Origin: Candidatus Leucobacter sulfamidivorax
GTDB taxonomy: Bacteria; Actinomycetota; Actinomycetes; Actinomycetales; Microbacteriaceae
DNA: 64,000 bases
Assembly (NCBI GenBank): GCA_016771945.1
Contig: QZLF01000003.1
Location: 186,001 to 250,000 of the forward strand
Direction: 5' to 3'
Of the stretch, positions 1 through 8,308 are shown in pieces (position 1 is the first letter of the stretch; every line of letters starts with the position of its first letter). The notes beneath the pieces were generated by a model. The model saw only the letters and a list, made by a program, of their open reading frames with translations. It was not told the DNA's origin and did not search any database. The position numbers and the translations under genes were made by a program.

Positions 1-1
1 A

Positions 2-709
2 GGCGGCGGCGTGCGCGGGGCTGCACAGGTGCTGCGGCAAGAGATGCACACCCTGGTCGCGGCGATTCGTGCCGCAGACCTGCAGGTTGATGGGTGGCTC
101 ACCCCAGGCGATGTCGCAATGGTGCTGCGCGCAGCCTACGATCCCGCGACCGCTGCCGCGCTCGAACGTCACGGCGAGCTCGGACGCGACCTCGCTACCG
201 CTGGCCCGGTCGCTGTCACAGAACGGTGGGAGTCGATCAGGTCTGACAGTGCGCATCATGCAGTGTTGTGGGTCAGCGAATGGCCCAGGAGCCAGGTCTA
301 CCCAGGCTTCCTCTCACCCCTCGTGCTCTCGTCGGGGATCCTGCGCACTCTCTCGTTGCACTACCTGCCGGTGCGCGCCGATCAAGCGGCGCGTGATCTG
401 CGGCGCAAACGCACCGAACTGATTTCGGATAAGACGCAGCGGCAGAAGATCGGGCAGATCGAAGACGCTGCGACTGCTGCCGAGTACGTCGACGTGATGC
501 AGCAAGAGGCCGACCTCTCTGCCGGGCACGGCCTCGCCCGCGTCACCGGCCTCATCTCGGTCACAGCTTCAACCAGCGAGGAACTCGAGGCAGCGGTCGC
601 CGCGGTCGAACAGGCCGCAATCCAAGCCTCCTGCGAATGCCGTCGTTTGGTCGGGCAGCAGGCCCGCGCGTTCGCCGCCGCAGCCCTCCCGCTCGCCCGC
701 CCCATCTGA
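2..709 (+). CDS. SCO6880-family conjugation protein (C-terminal part)
   Basis: The reading frame is open to the window edge, so the 5' end is missing and about 235 C-terminal residues remain. The sequence contains the segment YPGFLSPLVLSSG, a region of paired basic residues (RDLRRKRTELISDK) and a Glu/Ala-rich helical tail. This resembles the C-terminal half of SCO6880/PrgI-type proteins, which sit in Gram-positive conjugative type IV secretion loci just upstream of the VirB4-like ATPase. That is also its position here. The family is membrane-associated, but the membrane segments lie in the missing part. Assignment rests on sequence feel and on context, so the role in DNA transfer is inferred. 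Confidence 0.65.
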   Translation, partial: GGGVRGAAQVLRQEMHTLVAAIRAADLQVDGWLTPGDVAMVLRAAYDPATAAALERHGELGRDLATAGPVAVTERWESIRSDSAHHAVLWVSEWPRSQVYPGFLSPLVLSSGILRTLSLHYLPVRADQAARDLRRKRTELISDKTQRQKIGQIEDAATAAEYVDVMQQEADLSAGHGLARVTGLISVTASTSEELEAAVAAVEQAAIQASCECRRLVGQQARAFAAAALPLARPI

Positions 710-737
710 ACCCGCCCCGACTGATTGGACACCACTG

Positions 738-1232
738 ATGCCTGAATATGAGACCCCGCGCGAAGCGGCGACCGCCGCCTACGATGCACTCCGTTACCTC
801 GCGCACACCGTTCGTGACACCCCACTCCGCGAACTCTACGATCTGAACCGTGAACTGCTCGGCATCTCTCGGCTGCTGCCCGACGTGTTCAGGAGTTTCG
901 CGTCGCGTGCGATCGCTCGGAACGATGAGGCGATCATCCGAACCGGCGGCACCATCGTCTCTGGTGTCGCGGTGATCGAAGAAGCAGCCCGTGACCTTCT
1001 CCAAGCCGCAGAGTTTGTCGACCGTGCCGAGACCCGCCTGGGTCGCACCTCCGAACACCTCTCGCTCCTTGAATGGCCGACCCCACATCGCCCCGATGCT
1101 CCGCCCGCTGCGAGCGTCACCACGCATCTCAGGCCGGAGCCGCTCGATTCGGGCACCCTTGCGCCCAAAGCCGCGCACGGCCTTTCCCGCACGGCCGCAC
1201 CGCAGAGCCTCGATGCGGGGTTGTCGCGGTGA
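738..1232 (+). CDS. Hypothetical ICE protein between SCO6880-like and VirB4-like genes
   Basis: A 164-residue soluble protein, mostly helical in its first 110 residues, with a Pro/Ala-rich disordered tail. No known domain or catalytic motif can be recognised. Its stop codon overlaps the GTG start of the ATPase gene in a GTGA arrangement, so the two are translationally coupled and probably act together. It may be an accessory component of the conjugation machinery, but no specific function can be supported. Confidence 0.7.
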   Translation: MPEYETPREAATAAYDALRYLAHTVRDTPLRELYDLNRELLGISRLLPDVFRSFASRAIARNDEAIIRTGGTIVSGVAVIEEAARDLLQAAEFVDRAETRLGRTSEHLSLLEWPTPHRPDAPPAASVTTHLRPEPLDSGTLAPKAAHGLSRTAAPQSLDAGLSR

Positions 1233-2698
1233 GTGACGAGGAGCGTCTGCACGCGAGCGTGCTCGTCGCCCCGACCGCCGAGCGTCGACGCTTGAAGAAA
1301 GCCAGACGCCGGGCGGCTGCGCAGCTTCGCTACGAGGCGCGCGCCCGTGAAGATGCCGAACTGCGAGCCAGGCGCGAGGCCGAACGGGAGGAGCGCCGGA
1401 ACACGGTCTATCTCCCCGCAGCGGGCGAGCCGTATCCTGAGTCGCTGCGCACTCCTGGCAGGTTTCGGTTGCCGAAGCATCAAGACACGACGGCGACGCT
1501 CGGGGCGCAGTACCCGTTCCTTGCCGAGGTCGGCCTCGGCTCAGACGGTGCGTTCATCGGGCAGGATCTCTACTCCGGTGCCTCGTTCGTGTATGACCCG
1601 TGGACGCTCTACCAGCGCGGCCTCATCACCGCCCCGAACATTGTGATCGCGGGAATCGTGGGCAGCGGCAAGTCGGCGCTCGTGAAATCGCTCTACACGA
1701 GAGCGCTGCCGTTCGGGCGCAGAGTCTATGTGCCCGGCGATCCGAAAGGCGAGCACTCTCCCGTCGCTGAGCTGGTCGGCGGGCGCGCGATCATTCTTGG
1801 ACGTGGCCTGCCACACCGCCTCAATCCGCTCGATGAGGGTTATCGTGCGGCAGGGATCAGCGATCAAGACTGGGCGGCTCAGGTCACCGCGCGTCGCCGT
1901 GAACTCGTCGGCGCACTTGCAGAAACTATGCTCTCCCGCCCCCTCACCCCACTGGAACACACCAGCATTGACCACGCGCTTGGCGCGGTGATGCGTGAGC
2001 ACGGCACGCCCATCCTGCCGCAAGTGGTCGACCGTATCCTCGAGCCTGGCAGCGACGCTGACGGCAGGCTCAAAGAAGACGGTCGCCAACTCGGGCACGC
2101 GCTCAGGCGACTCGTCGCGGGCGACTTGCAGGGCATCTTCGACGGGCCATCGACCGTCCGCTTCGATCCGTCGCTGCCAATGGTGAGCCTCGACCTGTCG
2201 CGCATGGTCGAAAACTCCGCACTGACCTCAGTGCTCATGACTTGCTCGTCTGCGTGGATGGAGGGTGCGCTGCTCGATCCGGCAGGCGGGCAGCGGTATG
2301 TGATCTACGACGAAGCCTGGCGGCTCATGGCCTACCCCTCACTGCTTCGCCGCATGGACAGCCAGTGGAGACTCGCCCGCCACTACGGAATCGCCAACGT
2401 GCTCGTGTTCCACAAGCTGAGCGACCTCGACAACGTAGGCGATAGCGGCTCAGCTATGCGCGCGCTCGCCTCGTCGCTACTCGCAAACGCCGAGACTCGA
2501 GTGATCTACCGGCAGGAACCCGACCAGCTAGGCGCGACCGCGCAGGCACTCGGCCTGACCCGAACCGAACAGTCGCTGCTGCCCGGTCTCGGCGTCGGAC
2601 AAGGCTTGTGGAAGATCAAAGGCAGGAGCTTCGTTTCGCAGCACCAACTGCATCCTGCCGAACTCGAAGCGTTCGACACCACCACGCGAATGGGCTAA
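1229..2698 (+). CDS. VirB4-like conjugative transfer ATPase
   Basis: A 489-residue ATPase of the VirB4/TraC type that should power the type IV secretion channel at the membrane. Walker A GIVGSGKS lies at about residues 142-149 and Walker B VIYDEAW near residue 360, followed by the family's hydrophobic and Gln-rich C-terminal motifs (LVFHKLSDLDNVG). The N-terminus is a highly charged Arg/Ala/Glu helix. The frame extends upstream to an ATG at 1073, but the GTG at 1229 is preferred because it makes a 4-base GTGA overlap with the upstream stop and avoids low-quality sequence. A strong terminator follows at 2715. It is short compared with full VirB4 proteins because it lacks a long N-terminal domain, as is common in actinobacterial elements. 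Confidence 0.85.
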   Translation: MSDEERLHASVLVAPTAERRRLKKARRRAAAQLRYEARAREDAELRARREAEREERRNTVYLPAAGEPYPESLRTPGRFRLPKHQDTTATLGAQYPFLAEVGLGSDGAFIGQDLYSGASFVYDPWTLYQRGLITAPNIVIAGIVGSGKSALVKSLYTRALPFGRRVYVPGDPKGEHSPVAELVGGRAIILGRGLPHRLNPLDEGYRAAGISDQDWAAQVTARRRELVGALAETMLSRPLTPLEHTSIDHALGAVMREHGTPILPQVVDRILEPGSDADGRLKEDGRQLGHALRRLVAGDLQGIFDGPSTVRFDPSLPMVSLDLSRMVENSALTSVLMTCSSAWMEGALLDPAGGQRYVIYDEAWRLMAYPSLLRRMDSQWRLARHYGIANVLVFHKLSDLDNVGDSGSAMRALASSLLANAETRVIYRQEPDQLGATAQALGLTRTEQSLLPGLGVGQGLWKIKGRSFVSQHQLHPAELEAFDTTTRMG

Positions 2699-2714
2699 AA
2701 AAGCTCATCTCCGC

Positions 2715-2751
2715 AAACGGTCTGAGAAGTGCTGTGCTTCTCAGACCGTTT
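2715..2751 (+). terminator. Rho-independent terminator after VirB4-like gene
   Basis: A perfect 15-bp stem (2715-2729 with 2737-2751) closes a 7-base loop, followed by TCTT. It lies 17 bases after the ATPase stop codon and separates the transfer genes from the surface-protein gene. Confidence 0.85.
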
Positions 2752-2837
2752 CTTCGTGCTCGGGGTTCCTGTCTTACCTCGCTGTCGGGTCACCGCCATA
2801 TTGCGGGGCCTGTCAACACAGGAGTCAGGAGCGATCT

Positions 2838-5822
2838 ATGTCTTACACGTCCACCCGCCCACCGGATGATCGGCCCAGGGTCGATCCCCAGGAGCGAAGA
2901 TTCCGAGTACAGTTCGCCACCTTGCTGCTGGCGCTGCTGATGCTCGTATCGAGCCTCGTCATGATGCCTGCCCCAGCTGCGCAGGCCGCGACCCTGGGCG
3001 TCGGATATGGGAATGAGCAGTTGTGGCTCGGCTCGTTCTCCTCACACGGCCGTCAGGCATACTGCATGGACATCGACGCGCTGCCGCCCTACGGGAACAC
3101 CGAGCATCCCGAACTGAAGACCACCCTCGACAATCTCTCCGAGGGGCAACTCGCGCAGCTGAACTATGTGATGGCCACCTGGGGCGAATCGTCAGACCCG
3201 GCGATCACGGCTGCGGTACAACTGTTCGTGTGGGATGTCGCCGACCACGACACCTATGCCGCGCGCGGCGGCGAGGCACACTTCATCGAGCGTGTACCGG
3301 CTGGTGCGCGGTCGACGGTGCTCGGAAACCTCGCAGCAATGCGACAGGCCGCCGCCGACAACGAGGTGGCGAAGCCATCCGCGTCGATGAGTATCGAGAT
3401 GAGCGACCAGTACCAGGGTCGCCTCACGATCAGCACCACGCCAGGATCACTCACGGGCGCGGTAACGCTCACCAATGCGACGTTTGCGAACGGTGCGACT
3501 ACTGCGACACTCGGTGCGGGCACGCACGCGATCACCGGCACCCCCGCTGAGGGTGCGCCGGAGTACCGTGTGAGTGCGTCGTTCTCGTCACAGGCTGCGG
3601 GTCTGGGTGCCGGGGTGGATATGTTCTACACTCCCGGCGAGCAGCGGATTCTCGCAGCAGCGAGCTTCGAGCCGGTGAAAGCCGCCGCGCAGTCGCCCGT
3701 GATCCCGCTCGATTTCCAGCCCGAGCTGACCACGCAGGTCGCATCGAAGTTCGTACAGGCGGGCGACCAGTTCGTTGACGGCGTGAATGTGACGGTGACG
3801 AAGCACTCGTGGATTCGCATCAACGGTTCCCCGATCCCGGTCGAGGCCGTCGGTACGCTCTACGGCCCGTTCGACGCGCAGCCCGCCGAGGCGAACGCGC
3901 CGCCGAGCGGTGCGCCTGTCGCAGGCACGGAGAAGCTCACCCTGACCGGCCCCGGCAACTACACGTCGCCGGGCACGATCACCGCTCCCGAGTCAGGTTT
4001 TTACACCTGGGTCTGGTCGATCGACAAAGCAGCGCAGGGCGAGAACGCGAAGTACATCACCGAGAGCTTCACCGATCGTTTCGGCCTCGTGCCGGAGACG
4101 TCGGTGGTGCCGTTCCAGCCCGAGGCGGTCTCGCGCGCTGACCAGCGGCTCGTGAACCCCGGCGACACGGTGACCGACACGATCACCGTGTCCTCGAGCA
4201 ACGGGGTCTGGCTCAAGCACAACGGCGAGCACATCCCCGTGATCTTCAAGGGCACCGCCTATCAGGTGCCCGGCACGCTGCCCCCTGCACAGGCCGGCCA
4301 AGTGCCCGCTGACGCGCGAGTAATCGAGACGGTCACAATCACCGCGACCGGCCCCAGCACCTACACCAGCCCTGAGATCGTGCTGCCGAACGCGGGGTTT
4401 GTGACCTGGGTGTGGGAGATGAAGCGCGCTGACCAGCCCGAATGGGTGCGCCCCTACCTCGCCGCCGATTGGGCCGATGACTACGGCATCAGCATCGAGA
4501 CGCACTCGGTGCGCTGGCCGATCAAGATCGTCTCCGAGGTCAAGGAGTACAACGTGCATCTCAAAGGCGGTCGCGCGTTCGACCGGATCGAGGTAAGCGG
4601 GTTCCCCGAGAATCACAGCGAGTTCGAGGGCGACGGCTACTGGGGTGCCGACCATGACGAGGTCGTGCACACCGTGTACGGGCCGTTCAAGACCGAGGAC
4701 GAGCTGACCGATGACCTCGATCTTGAGGATGCTCCGGTGCTCACGTCGATCACGACGCCCGCACGAAACGGCACCTACCATCTCGGGTACACGGATGAGG
4801 ATGCGATCAAGCCGGTGAAGCCCGGCTACTACGTCATCGTGTCGCACTTCGCGGGCGATGACCGGGTGCAGCCGCACACGACTTCGCCGGGCGATATTCG
4901 GGAGCGGTTCTTCGTGCCCGATGATCGGCAGCCGGTCTCGGTGATTACGCAGGCGACACCCGAGGCGCGCGTCGGTGAACCGTTCGAGGATCTCGCGCTC
5001 GTGCAGGGCACCGACATCCCCGAAGGTGCATACCTCGTGTTCCGGGCGCATGGCCCGGTCGATCCCGAGGCTGAGCCGCAGTGCGACGCACCGTTCTTCG
5101 AGAGCGAGCAGATTCCTGTCACCCAGGCGGGCATCTACCGCTCCGGCACCACGAGCGTCGACCAGCCCGGCCATGTCTACTGGGTCGAGACCCTGTACGA
5201 CAAAGACGGTGAAGTGATCGTCGAGGGGCGTTGCGGTGCTCCGGGTGAGACCACCGTGGTCACTGGGCAGCCTGAGGAAGTGAGCGTGGTCACGAACGCG
5301 GTGCCCGAGGTGCTGCTCGGTGATCCCGCTCACGATGTCGCGACCGTCACAGGTAAGGTGCCCGAGGGTTCCACGCTGAAGTTCGAGGCCTACCGGCAGG
5401 ACGGCAGCGAGGCGCTCTGCACCGCAGACGAGCTGGTCTTCACCTCCGAGGCCATCGAGGTCGACGAGCCGGGCGACTACCGCTCGAACGATGTGGTGTT
5501 TGATCGCGTCGGCACCTACTACTGGGTGGAGACCCTGTACGGCCCGGACGGTGACGTGCTGCATCGCGGCCATTGCGGTGCCCCGAACGAGACCACCAAG
5601 GTCGTGACCGAGCCCACCGCTCCGCCTGAGCTGGCGGTGACCGGAGGCGACAACGGCGGCATGTGGGCGCTCGGCATCGGCGCAGGCGTCGCGATCCTCG
5701 CCGCAGCGGGCGTGATGTTGTTCGGGCGTCGCCTCGCTCAGCAGCGCGAACGCGAAGCCGCAGCCGAAGACCCCACTGGTACTGATGGAAAGGAGAACGA
5801 ACTCGACGAACTCATGAACTAA
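2838..5822 (+). CDS. Sortase-anchored thioester-domain surface adhesin
   Basis: A 994-residue secreted, wall-anchored protein. A basic N-terminus and hydrophobic stretch end in AQA near residue 50, a probable signal peptidase site. A thioester domain follows: Cys76 in AYCMDID and Gln128 in AVQLFVWDV match the paired Cys and Gln of TED/TQXA adhesin domains, which form an internal thioester able to bond covalently to host or partner-cell surfaces. Next come two related repeats containing GFYTWVW and GFVTWVW, a longer domain, and two Cys-paired repeats that each begin VSV[IV]T and end with GAP[GN]ETT. The C-terminus has a sortase motif LAVTG (about 932-936), a membrane helix and an unusually long charged tail of about 30 residues. 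RBS AGGAG precedes the ATG. It stands alone between two terminators inside the transfer region, so a role in cell-cell contact during mating is plausible but inferred. Confidence 0.85.
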   Translation: MSYTSTRPPDDRPRVDPQERRFRVQFATLLLALLMLVSSLVMMPAPAAQAATLGVGYGNEQLWLGSFSSHGRQAYCMDIDALPPYGNTEHPELKTTLDNLSEGQLAQLNYVMATWGESSDPAITAAVQLFVWDVADHDTYAARGGEAHFIERVPAGARSTVLGNLAAMRQAAADNEVAKPSASMSIEMSDQYQGRLTISTTPGSLTGAVTLTNATFANGATTATLGAGTHAITGTPAEGAPEYRVSASFSSQAAGLGAGVDMFYTPGEQRILAAASFEPVKAAAQSPVIPLDFQPELTTQVASKFVQAGDQFVDGVNVTVTKHSWIRINGSPIPVEAVGTLYGPFDAQPAEANAPPSGAPVAGTEKLTLTGPGNYTSPGTITAPESGFYTWVWSIDKAAQGENAKYITESFTDRFGLVPETSVVPFQPEAVSRADQRLVNPGDTVTDTITVSSSNGVWLKHNGEHIPVIFKGTAYQVPGTLPPAQAGQVPADARVIETVTITATGPSTYTSPEIVLPNAGFVTWVWEMKRADQPEWVRPYLAADWADDYGISIETHSVRWPIKIVSEVKEYNVHLKGGRAFDRIEVSGFPENHSEFEGDGYWGADHDEVVHTVYGPFKTEDELTDDLDLEDAPVLTSITTPARNGTYHLGYTDEDAIKPVKPGYYVIVSHFAGDDRVQPHTTSPGDIRERFFVPDDRQPVSVITQATPEARVGEPFEDLALVQGTDIPEGAYLVFRAHGPVDPEAEPQCDAPFFESEQIPVTQAGIYRSGTTSVDQPGHVYWVETLYDKDGEVIVEGRCGAPGETTVVTGQPEEVSVVTNAVPEVLLGDPAHDVATVTGKVPEGSTLKFEAYRQDGSEALCTADELVFTSEAIEVDEPGDYRSNDVVFDRVGTYYWVETLYGPDGDVLHRGHCGAPNETTKVVTEPTAPPELAVTGGDNGGMWALGIGAGVAILAAAGVMLFGRRLAQQREREAAAEDPTGTDGKENELDELMN

Positions 5823-5839
5823 GCATCCCCAACCCCCAG

Positions 5840-5874
5840 CGGGAGGCGCAGCCGAAACTCGGTTGCGCCTCCCG
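5840..5874 (+). terminator. Terminator after surface-adhesin gene
   Basis: A perfect 11-bp stem of CGGGAGGCGCA and its complement (5840-5850 with 5864-5874), extended by an inner GCCGA/TCGGT pairing. It is 18 bases after the adhesin stop codon. Confidence 0.8.
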
Positions 5875-5939
5875 TCTGTGTTGCATCGGCACTCCCGCTC
5901 TTCGGGTTCGGGTCTGCCGTCGCACATGCCTGGCATGAG

Positions 5940-6527
5940 ATGTCACAGCCCCCTGTTCTTCCCTGCCCGTCGTGCTTCCGAACGGATGGTGTTCGGGTGA
6001 AGCGGCACAGTGCGAAGCCCACCCCACAAGCCGCCGCTGGTGCTCCGGTTCGGTTGCCGCTCGTGCAGATGAGCGTGCGGCCCGATGGGGCGATGACGGT
6101 GCTGCTCGACGGGCAAGTGTACGAGCCGCCACCGTATGCTCCGGCCTGGCGCAGGGAGGCGTTCTCGGCAGTGCTCGAAGCGATCACCACGAGCCTGGGC
6201 ACAGCGGTCAAGGTCACCGTCACCGAGTACGACGGCGCAACATTCACTGACGTTGTGATGCCGCCGCGCGCCCCTGCGCCGCTTCCGGTCGCTCCCGTGT
6301 CTGCTCCGGTGCCGATAGGGCAGGTGCCTCCGGTGCCGGTGCAAGGGCACGGGTTTCTCGCTGGCGAGGATGTCGCGATCGCGCCGATCATCGGCTACGG
6401 CAGCGCCGCCCCAGACGGGCAGGTCAACGCGGTTGTGGCGCAGGATCAGATACCGGCGAACGTGCAGGAGATGCTGCTGGTTGGGCGAGTCTCGGGCACC
6501 ATGCAACTCGTTCGGGCGACACCATGA
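5940..6527 (+). CDS. Hypothetical ICE protein upstream of coupling protein
   Basis: A 195-residue protein starting with a single CPSC motif (residues about 9-12), then a region of about 80 residues that could form a small alpha/beta domain (VQMSVRPDGAMTVLLDG), a Pro/Val-rich linker and a C-terminal segment ending in MLLVGRVSGTMQLVRATP. Only one Cys pair is present, so a zinc ribbon is doubtful. Its stop overlaps the coupling-protein start (ATGA), implying coupled translation and a likely accessory role in transfer. No family can be named. Confidence 0.7.
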   Translation: MSQPPVLPCPSCFRTDGVRVKRHSAKPTPQAAAGAPVRLPLVQMSVRPDGAMTVLLDGQVYEPPPYAPAWRREAFSAVLEAITTSLGTAVKVTVTEYDGATFTDVVMPPRAPAPLPVAPVSAPVPIGQVPPVPVQGHGFLAGEDVAIAPIIGYGSAAPDGQVNAVVAQDQIPANVQEMLLVGRVSGTMQLVRATP

Positions 6528-8308
6528 ACCGGCAAGTCGGCGGGTACGGGCACGAGCTGACCAACTTCGCGATGGTCGGCCTCGCCGCCCTGTTCGCGCT
6601 TGCACTCGTGCTGCGTGCCGCAGGCACTGTCACCGCGTGGGCGACCGGCCACCCTGCACCGGAGGCTGGGATTGCGGCGGGTGCCGGAGTGCTCTTCACT
6701 CCCGGCGACCCTGGTACGGCGCTCGGCGCGCCAGGGTTGAACCCGGTCGTGTACTGGTTCATCTCCGCCGTCTTTCTGGGTCTCATCTCCGGCATCGCAT
6801 TGTGGGTGTGGACGCTTGTGCGTCGCGGCCAGAAAAGACGAGAGGCCGATCCTCGCAGGATCGTTGGCGTCGCGACCCGCGCAGACATCGAGGCGCAAGC
6901 ATCCGAGAAAGCGCTCATGCGCCGGGCCGCAAACCTGCGCCCCACGCTCGCCATTCCTCGACCCTCTGATGTTGGCTACCGTCTCGGTTCCGCTCACGGC
7001 AAACCTGTGTGGGCGTCGGTCGAAGACTCGATGCTCGTGCTCGGCCCGCCCCGCTCTGGAAAGGGCTTGCATCTCGCGATCAACATGATCCTTGACGCTC
7101 CGGGCGCGGTGGTCACGACGTCGACGCGACCGGATAATGTGACGGCGACGCTCGAGGCGCGCAGGAGAGGCGAACGGCCGGTGGCGGTGTTCGATCCGCA
7201 ACGCCTCGCCGATGGTATTCCTGCGGGAATGAGATGGTCGCCGGTGCGGGGTTGCACCGACCCTCTCACCGCGATGATCCGCGCCACCGGCCTCGCTTCC
7301 GCGACCGGGCTGGCTTCTGGCGATACCGAGAATGGCGGCTTCTGGGAGGCGAAAACTCGGGTGGCGTTGCAGTCGCTGCTGCACGCTGCCGCACTCGACG
7401 AGCGGCCCACATCAGAGTTGTTCAGGTGGACGCTCGATCCTGCCGCTGCCGCTGAGGCCGTCACCATCCTTGAAAGCACGCCTCATGCGGCGTCTGGGTG
7501 GGCTAACGCGCTCGGCGGCGTGATCGACGCTGACCCGAGAACACGCGACAGCATCTGGCAGGGTGTCGCGCTCAGTCTTGCCGCGCTCGCCGACCCGCGC
7601 GTGCTCGATACCGTCTCACCCAGCCCTGGGGAAGAGTTCAATCCGGCGCAGTTCCTCGCTGATCGGGGTACCCTGTATCTGCTTGCGACCGGAGCCGGGG
7701 CTGGCGCGTCAGCCTCCCTGGTGGCGGCGCTTGTGGAAGACATCGTGGAGACCGCCCGCCGTCAGGCGGCGGTCTCTGCTGGTGCCCGGCTCGACCCTCC
7801 GCTGGCGCTGGTGCTCGATGAGATAGCGAACATCGCGCCGCTACCGTCGCTTCCGACGCTGATGGCTGAGGGCGGTGGCACCGGCATTACGACGGTGCCG
7901 ATTCTGCAATCGCTCGCGCAGGCGCGAGAGAAATGGGGTGACAACTCTGCGAACGCGATCTGGGATGCGTCGATCGTGAAAGTGATTCTCGGTGGCGCGT
8001 CGAACACGCGCGACCTGCAAGACCTTTCCGCCCTGTTGGGTGAACGCGATGAGCACACCGATTCGATCACGATGGGCGCGTTCGGTGAGCGTTCCTCGCA
8101 GCGGTCGATCCGCAGGGTGCCGATCATGCCGCCAGAGAAGCTGCGCATGATCCCGTTCGGTACGGGCGTGACGCTGCTGCGTGCCGCACCCCCGATCATT
8201 ACCGATCTGCGACCTTGGACAGCGCGTAACGATGCGGCGCAGCTTCGCTCGGATCGGGCGCGGCTCGAATCCACGTTGAGAGGCGGTGCTTCCGATGGCG
8301 AGGCGTAG
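6524..8308 (+). CDS. VirD4/TraG-like type IV coupling protein
   Basis: A 594-residue membrane-bound coupling ATPase that should dock the relaxosome to the transfer channel. Two N-terminal membrane segments are visible (about residues 12-40 and 75-98). Walker A GPPRSGKG is at 174-181. Walker B VLDEIANIAPLPSL is near residue 430, followed by the TraM-recognition region (GGGTGITTVPILQSLAQ). Length and order match the TraG/VirD4 family. It overlaps the upstream hypothetical gene by 4 bases and the downstream methyltransferase-helicase start by 14 bases. No relaxase is present in the visible part of the element, so its partner must lie to the left of the window or be unconventional. Confidence 0.9.
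   Translation: MNRQVGGYGHELTNFAMVGLAALFALALVLRAAGTVTAWATGHPAPEAGIAAGAGVLFTPGDPGTALGAPGLNPVVYWFISAVFLGLISGIALWVWTLVRRGQKRREADPRRIVGVATRADIEAQASEKALMRRAANLRPTLAIPRPSDVGYRLGSAHGKPVWASVEDSMLVLGPPRSGKGLHLAINMILDAPGAVVTTSTRPDNVTATLEARRRGERPVAVFDPQRLADGIPAGMRWSPVRGCTDPLTAMIRATGLASATGLASGDTENGGFWEAKTRVALQSLLHAAALDERPTSELFRWTLDPAAAAEAVTILESTPHAASGWANALGGVIDADPRTRDSIWQGVALSLAALADPRVLDTVSPSPGEEFNPAQFLADRGTLYLLATGAGAGASASLVAALVEDIVETARRQAAVSAGARLDPPLALVLDEIANIAPLPSLPTLMAEGGGTGITTVPILQSLAQAREKWGDNSANAIWDASIVKVILGGASNTRDLQDLSALLGERDEHTDSITMGAFGERSSQRSIRRVPIMPPEKLRMIPFGTGVTLLRAAPPIITDLRPWTARNDAAQLRSDRARLESTLRGGASDGEA

Noticed and set aside
1073-1228. Longer N-terminus for the VirB4-like ATPase
   Set aside because: The extension overlaps the upstream gene, is Arg/Cys/His-rich noise, and GTG 1229 gives the coupled GTGA start.
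3993-5936. Long minus-strand open frame opposite the surface adhesin
   Set aside because: No motifs; the plus-strand adhesin has a signal peptide, thioester motif and sortase tail, so the antisense frame is a shadow.
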